NCBI GenBank assembly: GCA_045633845.1
Contig: JAZQZC010000025.1
Span: 1 to 26,556, forward strand
Reading direction: 5' to 3'
DNA: 26,556 nt
Source: RGIG4708 sp045633845
GTDB lineage: Bacteria; Bacillota; Clostridia; UMGS1810
The position numbers and the translations under genes are program-made. This document shows, piece by piece, positions 1 to 7,404 of this stretch. Within the stretch, counting starts at the first letter, position 1; each line of letters begins with the position of its first letter. Under the pieces are notes generated by a model. The model had not been told where the DNA came from, searched no databases, and saw only the letters and a list, made by a program, of their open reading frames with translations.

Positions 1-147
1 TTAAAATTCCTCGACCTGAAACAGATGGAATTTTGAGTAAATTTTGGTGCGGAAGATGAAGCAAGGCTGTCGCCTTGCAAAGATGACAAACCGAAAGTTA
101 CCGAAATTACGCCGTTTCAGGCGGGTTCGGATTACTATCTTCCGGCT
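1..147. other. Gene-free structured region upstream of the first gene
   Basis: No coding frame is convincing here. Three inverted pairs are visible: a perfect 7-bp hairpin with a 4-nt loop at 61-67/72-78, an 8-bp pair at 15-22/114-121, and an 8-bp pair at 50-57/137-144. The two 8-bp pairs interleave, so they could form a pseudoknot or alternative folds. The region abuts the multi-arm element at 148-251 and may belong to the same repeat. Its function and the transcribed strand are unknown. Confidence 0.35.
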
Positions 148-251
148 AGTGTGACAGGACTCGAACTCTCAATGCCTGGCATCTGAAATTTTTGAAATCT
201 TTCAGATTGTCGGTTTTGACGGGCGCCAGCCCGCCTGCAACCTGTCACACT
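148..251 (-). repeat. Multi-arm element closed by an 11-bp inverted repeat, tRNA-3'-end-like
   Basis: A perfect 11-bp inverted repeat (148-158 and 241-251, AGTGTGACAGG and its complement) encloses further hairpins: an 8-bp stem at 181-188/200-207, a GGGC/GCCC stem at 221-224/229-232, and a small dyad at 172-182. Read on the minus strand, the distal end contains GTTCGAGTCC followed by the closing stem. This resembles a tRNA T-loop plus acceptor strand, but a canonical T-stem does not form, so it is not a normal tRNA. It could be a mobile repeat or a structured RNA. The Shine-Dalgarno site of the next gene begins just downstream. Confidence 0.4.
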
Positions 252-274
252 AAAGAAAGGGAGGAGTAAGGTAT

Positions 275-1486
275 ATGAACTACGCAAAATTTACCGAGGA
301 TATGAAAAAAGATTACACTATTCTTGTTCCTACAATGCTTCCTGTTCATTTTACAATGGCGGTTAGCGTGCTTAAGTCACACGGCTACAATGCAGTGCTG
401 CTCAAAAACAAAGGTGACGCTGTAAAGGCCGCAGGGCTTAAATATGTTCACAACGACACCTGCTATCCTGCCCAGGTGGTTATAGGCCAGCTTATAGATG
501 CTATCGAAAACGGCGGCTATGACAAAAACAAGGTGGCATTGCTTATTACACAAACAGGCGGCGGCTGCAGAGCCTCAAATTACATATTTTTGCTTCGCAA
601 AGCCCTCGACAAAGCAGGCTATGGTCATATTCCTGTGCTCAGCCTCAATGTGGAGGGGCTGGACAATGCCCTAAAGCTTACACTGCCTATGCTGGGCAAA
701 TTGATGCACGCAGTGTTTATCGGTGATTTGCTTATGTGCATAAGCAATCAGTGCACCCCTTACGAAAAAACAAAAGGACAAACTGCCGCCCTTGTAAAAA
801 AGTGGCGTGACAAATGCGCCGATATGTTTGCAAACCAAAAAATCAAATATGCCGAAGTAAAACAGGCAATGAAAAATATAGTAAAAGAATTTGCTGCCAT
901 CCCGCGCACAAATGAACAAAAGCCAAAGGTCGGCATAGTAGGGGAGATTTTTGTAAAATTTTCACCCCTCGGCAACAACGACCTTGAGGATTTTCTGGCA
1001 AGTCAGGGAGCGGAAGTACGTATGGGCGGACTTATGGACTTTTTGCTTTACTGTGTTTGCAACGGCATTATAGACGCTGAGCTGTACGGAATGAGAAAAT
1101 TAAAAGCGGCGGGCTCAAAGGTAATTTATAAATTCCTTGTGTCACGTCAGCAGGATATGATAGACATAATAAAGCAAAACAGCAATTTTGTACCTCCGTC
1201 ACTTTTTGAACATACGCGCAAGCTTACCAAGGGCTTTATCGGTATGGGAGTAAAAATGGGCGAGGGCTGGCTGCTCACCGCCGAAATTATAGAGCTTATT
1301 GAGAGCGGCGTAAAAAATGTTATATGTGCTCAGCCCTTTGGTTGTCTGCCAAATCACATAGTGGGCAAGGGTATGGCAAAGCGCATAAAAGAAGCATACC
1401 CCGATGTAAATATAGTTGCAATAGATTATGATGCAGGGGCTTCGAGAGTTAATCAGGAAAACCGCATCAAGCTGATGCTGTCATAA
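275..1486 (+). CDS. 2-hydroxyacyl-CoA dehydratase-type Fe-S protein (HGD-D / CoA-enzyme-activase-associated family)
   Basis: 403 aa. It resembles the HGD-D-like C-terminal part of the very large activase/dehydratase proteins of Clostridia. Visible family marks are the cysteine motif NDTCYPAQ near residue 63, TQTGGGCRASNY near 94-105, CISNQC near 155-160, and near the C terminus AQPFGCLPNHIVGKG followed by DYDAGASRVNQENR, typical of this COG3581-like family. Conserved cysteines probably bind a 4Fe-4S cluster. Known relatives work with an ATP-dependent activase that donates an electron for radical dehydration of 2-hydroxyacyl-CoA. No activase gene lies in the 274 bases upstream, so the partner may be beyond the window. 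The start is supported by GGGAGGAG at 260-267. The substrate cannot be read from sequence. Confidence 0.8.
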   Translation: MNYAKFTEDMKKDYTILVPTMLPVHFTMAVSVLKSHGYNAVLLKNKGDAVKAAGLKYVHNDTCYPAQVVIGQLIDAIENGGYDKNKVALLITQTGGGCRASNYIFLLRKALDKAGYGHIPVLSLNVEGLDNALKLTLPMLGKLMHAVFIGDLLMCISNQCTPYEKTKGQTAALVKKWRDKCADMFANQKIKYAEVKQAMKNIVKEFAAIPRTNEQKPKVGIVGEIFVKFSPLGNNDLEDFLASQGAEVRMGGLMDFLLYCVCNGIIDAELYGMRKLKAAGSKVIYKFLVSRQQDMIDIIKQNSNFVPPSLFEHTRKLTKGFIGMGVKMGEGWLLTAEIIELIESGVKNVICAQPFGCLPNHIVGKGMAKRIKEAYPDVNIVAIDYDAGASRVNQENRIKLMLS

Positions 1487-1489
1487 AAC

Positions 1490-1532
1490 ACAGACGGGGA
1501 CGCACCTTTTTCAAAGGAACATCCCCGTCTGT
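1490..1532. terminator. Cruciform-like inverted repeat between convergent genes
   Basis: A perfect 11-bp inverted repeat (1490-1500/1522-1532) with a nested 5-bp hairpin (1505-1509/1513-1517) lies between the stop of the dehydratase-type gene and the stop of the convergent HPr-like gene. The position fits a bidirectional terminator, but no clear T-run follows on either side, so it may instead be a dispersed palindromic repeat. Confidence 0.5.
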
Positions 1533-1542
1533 CACTGTTTTG

Positions 1543-1806
1543 TCATAGATTATCAACTATTATACTTTTCATTTTTTCCATTGCCACATCCTCGTCGCTG
1601 CCGTCACAGGTGAGCTTTATTGCAGTGCCGCATTTTACCGCAAGGTTCATAAGCGCAAACAGCTTTTTTGCATCTGCCTCTTTTCCGTTGTCGCAGTTTG
1701 TAAAAATCACCTGCGAGTTAAAGGGCGTTGCAGCCTTTACAATAATCCCTGCAGGGCGGGCGTGTAGCCCCACTTTGTCCTTAACCACATATTCAAATTC
1801 AAGCAT
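1543..1806 (-). CDS. HPr-family phosphocarrier-like protein without the regulatory serine
   Basis: 87 aa, the normal HPr length. The PTS phosphorylation site is intact: GLHARPAG places the catalytic histidine at residue 15 with Arg17. The segment that normally reads KS(I/L)MG, where HPr kinase modifies Ser46, here reads ADAKKLFALMNL, so lysine 48 occupies the serine position and MSL is MNL. Inference: the protein may accept phosphate from enzyme I but cannot be serine-phosphorylated at the usual site, so it may not act in CcpA-type catabolite control. AGGGGGT just upstream of the ATG is the ribosome site. It is monocistronic and no enzyme I or HPr kinase gene is nearby. It could be a specialised HPr paralogue rather than the general ptsH product. 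Confidence 0.85.
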   Translation of the reverse strand: MLEFEYVVKDKVGLHARPAGIIVKAATPFNSQVIFTNCDNGKEADAKKLFALMNLAVKCGTAIKLTCDGSDEDVAMEKMKSIIVDNL

Positions 1807-1818
1807 AAAATAACCCCC

Positions 1819-1840
1819 TAATAAGTATTTGTACTTATTA
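1819..1840. promoter_or_regulatory. Dyad next to the HPr-like gene ribosome site
   Basis: A perfect 9-bp inverted repeat with a 4-nt loop (1819-1827/1832-1840) lies directly upstream of the AGGGGG ribosome site of the minus-strand HPr-like gene. It could be an operator or a 5'-leader hairpin that affects translation. No T-run follows, so it is not an obvious terminator. I could not place a good -35/-10 pair for this gene. Confidence 0.35.
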
Positions 1841-1896
1841 TTTGTGAAAACAACTATAATATTCCACGGTCAATTGAGTTTTTTGTTCAAAAACAC

Positions 1897-1925
1897 TTGA
1901 ACTGTATGGAAAAAAGTAGTATAAT
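1897..1925 (+). promoter_or_regulatory. Sigma-A-type promoter for pta-ackA
   Basis: TTGAAC at 1897-1902, a 17-base spacer and TATAAT at 1920-1925. The start point would be near 1932, about 54 bases before the pta ATG. No other promoter is evident before ackA. Confidence 0.75.
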
Positions 1926-1985
1926 GATTGCAACTGTAAAAATTTATTATTCATATACCTTTTGGTATTGAACGGAGGTAAACAA

Positions 1986-2987
1986 ATGAGTCAGTTTTTA
2001 GACAGAATTAAAGAGAGAGCAAAGCAAGACAAAAAAACAATTGTTTTGCCCGAATCAATGGACAGAAGAACCTTTGAAGCAGCCGAAACAATCCTCAAAG
2101 AGGATATAGCAAACATTGTTATTATCGGTACCCCGCAAGAGGTTGAACAAAACAGCAAGGGTCTTGATATTTCAAAGGCTACAATCATTGACCCCTTTAC
2201 ATACGAAAAGACCGAAGAATACATCAATCTTTTTGTAGAGCTTCGCAAGGCAAAAGGGCTTACATATGAGGAAGCAAAAAAACAGGCTCTCGGTGACTAT
2301 ATGTACTATGCATGCCTTATGGTTAAAGCAGGCGACGCAGACGGCGTTGTATCGGGTGCTTGCCACTCAACTGCAAATACACTCCGTCCAAGCCTTCAGA
2401 TTATAAAAACAAAACCAGGTGTTAAGCTTGTGTCAGCATTCTTTGTTATGGTGGTGCCAAATTGCGAATACGGCGCCAACGGCACATTTATTTTTGCAGA
2501 CAGCGGCCTTGAGCAGAATCCTGACCCCGAAAAGCTTGCAGCAATCGCAGCTTGCTCTGCCGAAAGCTTTGAGCTTCTTGCAGAGGAAGAGGCTGTTGTT
2601 GCAATGCTTTCACACTCAACAAAAGGCAGTGCAAAGCACGCTGATGTAGACAAGGTTGTAGAGGCAACAACAATTTGTAAACAAAATAACCCCAATATAA
2701 AAGTAGACGGCGAGCTTCAGCTTGATGCGGCTATTGTTCCGTCGGTTGGCTCCTCCAAGGCTCCCGACAGTGAAGTTGCAGGCAAAGCAAACGTGCTTGT
2801 GTTCCCTGACCTTGATGCAGGCAACATTGGCTACAAGCTTGTTCAGCGTCTTGCCAAGGCAGAGGCATACGGCCCTGTAACCCAGGGTATTGCAATGCCT
2901 ATCAACGATTTGTCCCGCGGATGCTCTGCAGAGGATATTGTTGGCGTTGTAGCTATTACCTGTGTTCAGGCACAGGCTAACAAATAA
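1986..2987 (+). CDS. pta: Phosphate acetyltransferase
   Basis: 333 aa, the usual length for the short Pta of Firmicutes. It interconverts acetyl-CoA and acetyl phosphate in the cytoplasm and with AckA gives ATP plus acetate. Family marks include IVLPESMDRRTFEAAE near the N terminus, VSGACHSTANTLRP near residues 117-131, the GSAKHADVDKV segment, and LVFPDLDAGNIGYKLVQRL near 270-290. The ATG at 1986 is chosen because CGGAGGTAA lies 6 bases upstream; an in-frame GTG at 1962 would place the ribosome site inside the gene. It is followed after 22 bases by ackA in one operon. Confidence 0.95.
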   Translation: MSQFLDRIKERAKQDKKTIVLPESMDRRTFEAAETILKEDIANIVIIGTPQEVEQNSKGLDISKATIIDPFTYEKTEEYINLFVELRKAKGLTYEEAKKQALGDYMYYACLMVKAGDADGVVSGACHSTANTLRPSLQIIKTKPGVKLVSAFFVMVVPNCEYGANGTFIFADSGLEQNPDPEKLAAIAACSAESFELLAEEEAVVAMLSHSTKGSAKHADVDKVVEATTICKQNNPNIKVDGELQLDAAIVPSVGSSKAPDSEVAGKANVLVFPDLDAGNIGYKLVQRLAKAEAYGPVTQGIAMPINDLSRGCSAEDIVGVVAITCVQAQANK

Positions 2988-3009
2988 TTAAATAAGGGAG
3001 ATTATAATA

Positions 3010-4197
3010 ATGAATATATTGGTAATCAATGCGGGAAGCTCATCACTTAAATATCAGCTTATCGAAATTGAAAATGAAACCGTTCTCGCAAAAGGTGTTT
3101 GCGAAAGAATAGGACAGGAAAGCTCTCTGCTTAAGCATAAGGTACCGGGCAGAGACGATGTTGAAATTGAAAGTGTAATGAAAGACCACGCAGATGCAAT
3201 CAAGCTTGTTATAGATGCACTTACAGGCGACAACGGCGTTATCAAAAGTATGGACGAAATTGACGCAGTGGGTCACAGAGTTGTTCACGGTGCCGAAACC
3301 TTTAACGACAGTGTGCTTATAAACGACGACGTTATGAAGGCACTTGAGGATTGTGTTCCTCTTGCACCTCTTCACAACCCTGCAAACATCATTGGTATCA
3401 ATGCCTGTGCCAAGGTTATCCCGGGTGTAAAACAGGTTGGCGTATTTGATACGGCTTTCCATTCACATATGCCTTCAAAGGCATTTATGTATGCAGTGCC
3501 TTATGAGCTTTACGAAAATGACAGGATACGCAGATACGGCTTCCACGGAACAAGCCACAAATATGTTGCACAAAGAGCTGCAGATATGATTGGCAAAGAC
3601 CTTAAAGACCTCAAAATCATTACCTGCCACCTTGGCAATGGTTCGTCAATTGCAGCAGTTATGAATGGTCACTCTGTTGACACAACAATGGGCTTTACAC
3701 CTCTTGCAGGTGTTCCTATGGGCACACGTTCGGGTGATATTGACCCTGCAATTCTCACATTCCTTATAAACAACAAGGGTATGTCGGCTGCCGAGGTTGA
3801 TGCACTTCTTAACAAAAAGTCAGGTGTATTCGGTATTGCAGGCTATTCTGACTTCCGCGACCTTACAGCAGGCAAAAACAACGGTGACCAAAAGTGTGCC
3901 TTGGCACTTGATATGTTCACATATTCTGTTAAAAAATGCATTGGTGCATATGCAGCAGCAATGGGCGGCGCAGATGCAATTGTATTTACTGCAGGCGTTG
4001 GTGAAAACACACCTCATATCCGCGCAGCAATAGTTGACGGCCTTGGGTATATGGGTGTTGAAATAGACAACGAGCTCAACGAGGTTTGGGGTGAAGAAAG
4101 AGATATTTCGGCAAAAACAAGCAAGGTTAAAACTCTCGTTATCCCAACAAACGAAGAACTTATGATTGCAAAGGACACTGCAAGACTTGTAAAATAA
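3010..4197 (+). CDS. ackA: Acetate kinase
   Basis: 395 aa, full length. It makes ATP and acetate from acetyl phosphate and ADP in the cytoplasm. ASKHA-fold motifs are clear: NAGSSSLKYQLI (residues 6-17), HRVVHG, DTAFHSHMP, GFHGTSHKYV, CHLGNGSS, PMGTRSGDIDP and FTAGVGENTP. The second gene of the pta-ackA operon, with AAGGGAG upstream of the ATG. The pairing supports acetate as a fermentation end product. Confidence 0.97.
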   Translation: MNILVINAGSSSLKYQLIEIENETVLAKGVCERIGQESSLLKHKVPGRDDVEIESVMKDHADAIKLVIDALTGDNGVIKSMDEIDAVGHRVVHGAETFNDSVLINDDVMKALEDCVPLAPLHNPANIIGINACAKVIPGVKQVGVFDTAFHSHMPSKAFMYAVPYELYENDRIRRYGFHGTSHKYVAQRAADMIGKDLKDLKIITCHLGNGSSIAAVMNGHSVDTTMGFTPLAGVPMGTRSGDIDPAILTFLINNKGMSAAEVDALLNKKSGVFGIAGYSDFRDLTAGKNNGDQKCALALDMFTYSVKKCIGAYAAAMGGADAIVFTAGVGENTPHIRAAIVDGLGYMGVEIDNELNEVWGEERDISAKTSKVKTLVIPTNEELMIAKDTARLVK

Positions 4198-4237
4198 TTT
4201 TGTTATTAAAATTTGTGATTTAAAATATCAAAAAAAC

Positions 4238-4266
4238 TTGACAAATTGCAAATAAACATATATAAT
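4238..4266 (+). promoter_or_regulatory. Consensus promoter for DUF177-rpmF
   Basis: TTGACA at 4238-4243, a 17-base spacer and TATAAT at 4261-4266. The predicted start point (about 4273) lies after an in-frame ATG at 4271, which rules that ATG out and supports the ATG at 4292 as the true start. Confidence 0.85.
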
Positions 4267-4291
4267 TAGTATGTTGTGTCGAGGTGAGCTT

Positions 4292-4780
4292 ATGATATTG
4301 GATTTATCACAAGTGCTGACAAATAGCGGCGTAACTCTGGAAATTGATGGTTGTGCCAATGTCGGCGATGTTGCTCTTAATGGGCAGAATATACATTTTA
4401 CCGAGCCTGTTAAGGTTAAAGGCTCAGTTAAAAACATTTCGGGTATGCTTTATCTTGACATCAGGTGCAAAGCATATTTTGAAACACAGTGTTCAAGGTG
4501 TTTGGATACAATCAGCCGCGAGCTTGAATTTGAGGTAAACGAGCGGATTGCCAAATCGGGCACTGATGAAGAAGTTCTCATAATCGACTCTCACGAGTTC
4601 GATTTGGATGAAGTGGTAATAAAAAGCTTTGGCTTGGAGTTGCCAATAAATTATATGTGCAGTGATAGCTGCAAAGGGTTATGTCATGTTTGTGGCTGCA
4701 ATCTCAATCATAAAAAATGTGATTGCGAGGATGACAATATAGACCCCAGACTCGCAGCCCTTAAAGATTTTTTGAAATAG
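4292..4780 (+). CDS. DUF177 / YceD-family protein
   Basis: 162 aa. The DUF177 family is genetically linked to 23S rRNA accumulation and almost always sits directly before rpmF, as here. Visible features: a metal-site-like FETQCSRCLDTI segment near residues 68-79, the acidic middle, and a cysteine-rich C terminus (CSDSCKGLCHVCGCNLN, then CDCEDD, ending in DPRLAALKDFLK) typical of the family. The start at 4292 is supported by GAGGTGAG upstream and by the promoter position. The gap to rpmF is 32 bases, with no terminator between them. Confidence 0.9.
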   Translation: MILDLSQVLTNSGVTLEIDGCANVGDVALNGQNIHFTEPVKVKGSVKNISGMLYLDIRCKAYFETQCSRCLDTISRELEFEVNERIAKSGTDEEVLIIDSHEFDLDEVVIKSFGLELPINYMCSDSCKGLCHVCGCNLNHKKCDCEDDNIDPRLAALKDFLK

Positions 4781-4812
4781 AAATGTTCTATTAATATTGG
4801 GAGGTGTAACAC

Positions 4813-4992
4813 ATGGCAGTACCTAAGAGAAAGACATCAAGCGCAAGAAGAGATAAAAGAAGAGCAAATTGGAAATTGGCTTTGCCGGGTATGGTAAAAT
4901 GCCCAAAATGCCAGGCGTTCAAATTGCCTCACAGAGCTTGTAAAGCATGTGGTTTTTATGGCGATAAAAACGTATTGAATGTTGAAGACTAA
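4813..4992 (+). CDS. rpmF: 50S ribosomal protein L32
   Basis: 59 aa, typical length. It starts MAVPKRKTSSARRDKRRANW and has the zinc-ribbon pairs CPKC (residues 30-33) and CKAC (43-46) of the zinc-binding (C+) form of L32, ending in NVLNVED. The ribosome site GGGAGGTG lies upstream of the ATG. It is co-transcribed with the DUF177 gene. In many Firmicutes plsX or fapR follows; here a hairpin-rich non-coding stretch follows instead. Confidence 0.97.
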   Translation: MAVPKRKTSSARRDKRRANWKLALPGMVKCPKCQAFKLPHRACKACGFYGDKNVLNVED

Positions 4993-5076
4993 TTCTTTTG
5001 CAAAGTGCAAAGCCTTGGGCGTCATCACTTAGGGATTATTCGCCCCAAAAGCATAATTTTGGCACATAACTGTGTT

Positions 5077-5116
5077 AAAAGCCCTCCATATCCACCAAGG
5101 ATAATGGAGGACTTTT
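5077..5116. terminator. Hairpin downstream of rpmF
   Basis: A 13-bp stem with one mismatch (5077-5089/5104-5116), flanked by AAAA on the left and TTTT on the right, so it could terminate in either direction. Confidence 0.5.
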
Positions 5117-5195
5117 GCCTTGTTCTGCGCTCAAAATAATGTTTTTGAGGTGCTTTGCAGTTTTGGGTTGAAGATTTTCGGTTTAGACAAGACAC

Positions 5196-5234
5196 AAAAA
5201 ATCCCGTAATACTGTCGTATTTCGGGATTTTTTT
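5196..5234. terminator. Rho-independent terminator
   Basis: An 11-bp A/T-flanked stem (5196-5206/5223-5233) with core ATCCCG/CGGGAT, an inner AATAC/GTATT pairing and a T-run after it. A run of A on the other side makes it potentially bidirectional. Confidence 0.7.
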
Positions 5235-5289
5235 GCGCCGTATCAACTGAAAATATTAAGCCAAAACCGATTCATCCCTAAGTGAAGAT

Positions 5290-5309
5290 GCCCATTGGTG
5301 GGCTTTTTT
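5290..5309 (+). terminator. Short terminator at the right end of the hairpin-rich stretch
   Basis: A 5-bp GCCCA/TGGGC stem with a 4-nt loop (5290-5303) followed by six T. It overlaps the right terminal repeat of the putative element. Confidence 0.55.
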
Positions 5310-5376
5310 GCAATATGAAAAATTTAGCAAGTTTTTATTCGTGTGTGAGATGAAATTGTGTTGAGTACGCGACAAT

Positions 5377-5392
5377 AGCGGCAACTGCCGCT
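5377..5392. promoter_or_regulatory. GC hairpin just upstream of the HAD gene
   Basis: A perfect 6-bp stem AGCGGC/GCCGCT with a 4-nt loop, 25 bases before the HAD start. It may be a leader hairpin. No clear promoter is visible between 5310 and 5417. Confidence 0.25.
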
Positions 5393-5417
5393 TTGCAATG
5401 TGGAAATAGGGGGTAGT

Positions 5418-6068
5418 ATGATGAAAAAATATGAATATATTTTGTTTGATATGGATGGCACAATAAGTGACTCGTATGATGCAGTTGTAAATTCTTTTAT
5501 ATATGCACTTGACTATTATGGCAACACCGATTATCATAAAAGAGATATGAGAATTATTTTGGGCCCGCCCCTACGCCAGTCGTTTGCAGAGCATTTTGGC
5601 TTTGACGAAGCAACGGCTCTTGAGGCGGTAAAAAAATACCGTGAGCGCTACAACGAATATTTTTTGATTGAGCACAAAATATATAAAGGTATTCCCCAAT
5701 TGCTTGAAAGCCTTTGCAACAAAGGCTACAAGCTTGTTCTTGCCACATCAAAGCCACTTGATATGGCAACACAGATTCTTAAAAAATTCGACCTTGCAAA
5801 ATACTTTTACTTTTTGGGCGGCGCATCAATGGACTCAAAGCGTGATACCAAAGAAAAGGTGTTGGAGTATATTTTTGAAAACTGCAATATAGACAAATCA
5901 AAAGCAATACTCGTAGGCGACAGGTGCTACGACCTTATTGGCGCAGAGTATATCGGTATAGACGCAATGGGCGTGCTTTTTGGCTATGGTGACAAAGAGG
6001 AGCTGGAGCAATACAAAAGCGTGTATATAGCAGAGTCGGTGGAGGATATCGGCAAATTTTTTGAGTAG
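5418..6068 (+). CDS. HAD-superfamily hydrolase, phosphoglycolate-phosphatase-like
   Basis: 216 aa, the usual size for HAD subfamily IA. Motif I is LFDMDGTISDS (nucleophile Asp and general-acid Asp near residues 9-11), motif II is LATSKP, and motif III/IV is the Lys of RDTKEK with LVGDRCYDLIGAEYIG. Between motifs I and II is an alpha-helical cap. Such enzymes hydrolyse small phosphoesters; the substrate (phosphoglycolate, pyrophosphate or nucleotide) cannot be read from sequence. The start at 5418 follows AGGGGGT; a second ATG follows at once, and a GTG at 5400 is less likely because it lies upstream of that ribosome site. First gene of the operon ending with gpsA. Confidence 0.85.
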   Translation: MMKKYEYILFDMDGTISDSYDAVVNSFIYALDYYGNTDYHKRDMRIILGPPLRQSFAEHFGFDEATALEAVKKYRERYNEYFLIEHKIYKGIPQLLESLCNKGYKLVLATSKPLDMATQILKKFDLAKYFYFLGGASMDSKRDTKEKVLEYIFENCNIDKSKAILVGDRCYDLIGAEYIGIDAMGVLFGYGDKEELEQYKSVYIAESVEDIGKFFE

Positions 6069-6079
6069 GAGATAGCTTG

Positions 6080-7399
6080 ATGGAAAAAGCGGTTGTAAAA
6101 CTTGTAGAACAAAATTCAATAGCGTCAGATTGCGGATTACAACCGGGCGATGCAGTGCTCAGCATAGATGGAAAACAAATTCGCGATATACTGGATTTTA
6201 AGTATCTTACATCAAATGACTACTATGTTGTTGAAATTGAAAAGCAGGACGGCAGCATTGAAGAGATAGAAATATACAACGACGATTACGAGCAGTTTGG
6301 CGTTGTGTTTGAAAATGAGCTTATCGATAAGCCTATGCTTTGCCGCAATAAGTGCATATTCTGCTTTATGGATCAGCTGCCCCCGAATGTGCGCTCAACT
6401 ATGTATTTTAAGGATGACGACGTGCGCCTCAGCTTTTTGTCGGGTAATTATGTCACACTGACTAACCTTAATGACGATGACATAGAGCGGCTTTGCGCTC
6501 TCAGGGTAAGCCCCATAAATGTGAGCGTTCACGTTACCGACCCTCAAAAAAGATGTATGATGCTGAATAACCGCTTTGCGGGAAAAGTCCTTGATATAAT
6601 GAAAAAGTTTGCCGACAGCGGCATACGTATGAATGCACAGATTGTGCTTTGCAAAGGCGTAAATGACGGCGAATATTTAGACAAAACAATTACAGATTTA
6701 AAGGCTCTGTACCCAGCGGTGCGCAGTGTTTCGGTTGTGCCTGTGGGCATATCAAAGCATCGAGAGGGCTTGTACCCTCTTGAGCCATTAGAAAAAGAGG
6801 ACTGCATAAAGGTTATAAATCAGGTGGAGCGCCACAGGCAGCAGCTGTTGAGTGAATTCGGCACAGGGCTTGTGTACCTTTCGGATGAGTTTTATATAAC
6901 CGCAGGGGTCGATTTGCCGCCTTATGAATATTATGAGGATTTCCCTCAGATAGAAAACGGCGTAGGCCTTATGGCAGTTTTGGAGCGCGAAATGGAGAAA
7001 GAGCTGGAATTTTGTGACGAATGGTCGGGCAAACAGCCTGCCCCAAAAACCATTGCCACATCATATATAGCATATGATTTTATATGCAGGTATGTGGATA
7101 TGGTAAAAGCAAAAAATCCAAAGCTTGAATGTAATGTGTACAAAATCAAAAACAATTTTTTTGGCGAGCGCATAACCGTAACAGGTCTTATTTGCGGCTC
7201 GGACATAATAGAGCAGCTAAAGGGCAAACAGCTTGGTGAGTATCTTGTACTGTCGGGCAGTATGTTCCGCGACGACTGCGACATTTTTCTTGACGATGTA
7301 ACCAAAGAGCAGGTAGAAGAGGCTCTGGGTGTCAAGGTTATAATAAGTGACAATTCGGGCGCAGATTTTGTGAATGCGCTGATGCAAGAAAGGGGATGA
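6080..7399 (+). CDS. DUF512 PDZ/radical-SAM-like Fe-S protein
   Basis: 439 aa. An N-terminal PDZ-like domain (residues 1-75, with GLQPGDAVLSIDG) is followed by CRNKCIFCF, a CX3CX2C cluster motif at C88, C92 and C95 typical of radical-SAM proteins, then the DUF512 C-terminal domain. The family is conserved in Clostridia next to der but its reaction is unknown. The ATG at 6080 follows TAGGAGAT; an upstream TTG at 6077 is less likely. It begins 11 bases after the HAD gene and ends 5 bases before der, so it is translated within the same operon. Confidence 0.88.
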   Translation: MEKAVVKLVEQNSIASDCGLQPGDAVLSIDGKQIRDILDFKYLTSNDYYVVEIEKQDGSIEEIEIYNDDYEQFGVVFENELIDKPMLCRNKCIFCFMDQLPPNVRSTMYFKDDDVRLSFLSGNYVTLTNLNDDDIERLCALRVSPINVSVHVTDPQKRCMMLNNRFAGKVLDIMKKFADSGIRMNAQIVLCKGVNDGEYLDKTITDLKALYPAVRSVSVVPVGISKHREGLYPLEPLEKEDCIKVINQVERHRQQLLSEFGTGLVYLSDEFYITAGVDLPPYEYYEDFPQIENGVGLMAVLEREMEKELEFCDEWSGKQPAPKTIATSYIAYDFICRYVDMVKAKNPKLECNVYKIKNNFFGERITVTGLICGSDIIEQLKGKQLGEYLVLSGSMFRDDCDIFLDDVTKEQVEEALGVKVIISDNSGADFVNALMQERG

Positions 7400-7404
7400 C
7401 AAAT

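Larger units (their letters stand above)
5017..5293. mobile_element. Putative MITE-like element with imperfect 20-bp terminal inverted repeats
   Basis: The ends at 5017-5036 and 5274-5293 are inverted repeats matching at 18 of 20 positions, with 12 consecutive matches including CACTTAGGGAT. Between them is no convincing gene but a series of hairpins (5077-5116 and 5196-5233). The gene-free stretch 4993-5417 consists of this element plus the terminator and hairpin that follow. The size (277 bp), TIRs and lack of coding capacity fit a MITE. An alternative is a stack of rpmF terminators with coincidental end symmetry. Confidence 0.45.

Noticed and set aside
148..251. A possible true tRNA gene on the minus strand
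   Set aside because: The T-loop-like motif is present but the T-stem does not pair, the closing stem is 11 bp, and no anticodon arm in tRNA geometry can be drawn.
5025..5246. 73-codon minus-strand frame between rpmF and the HAD gene
   Set aside because: It crosses two strong hairpins within the putative MITE and has no family resemblance.
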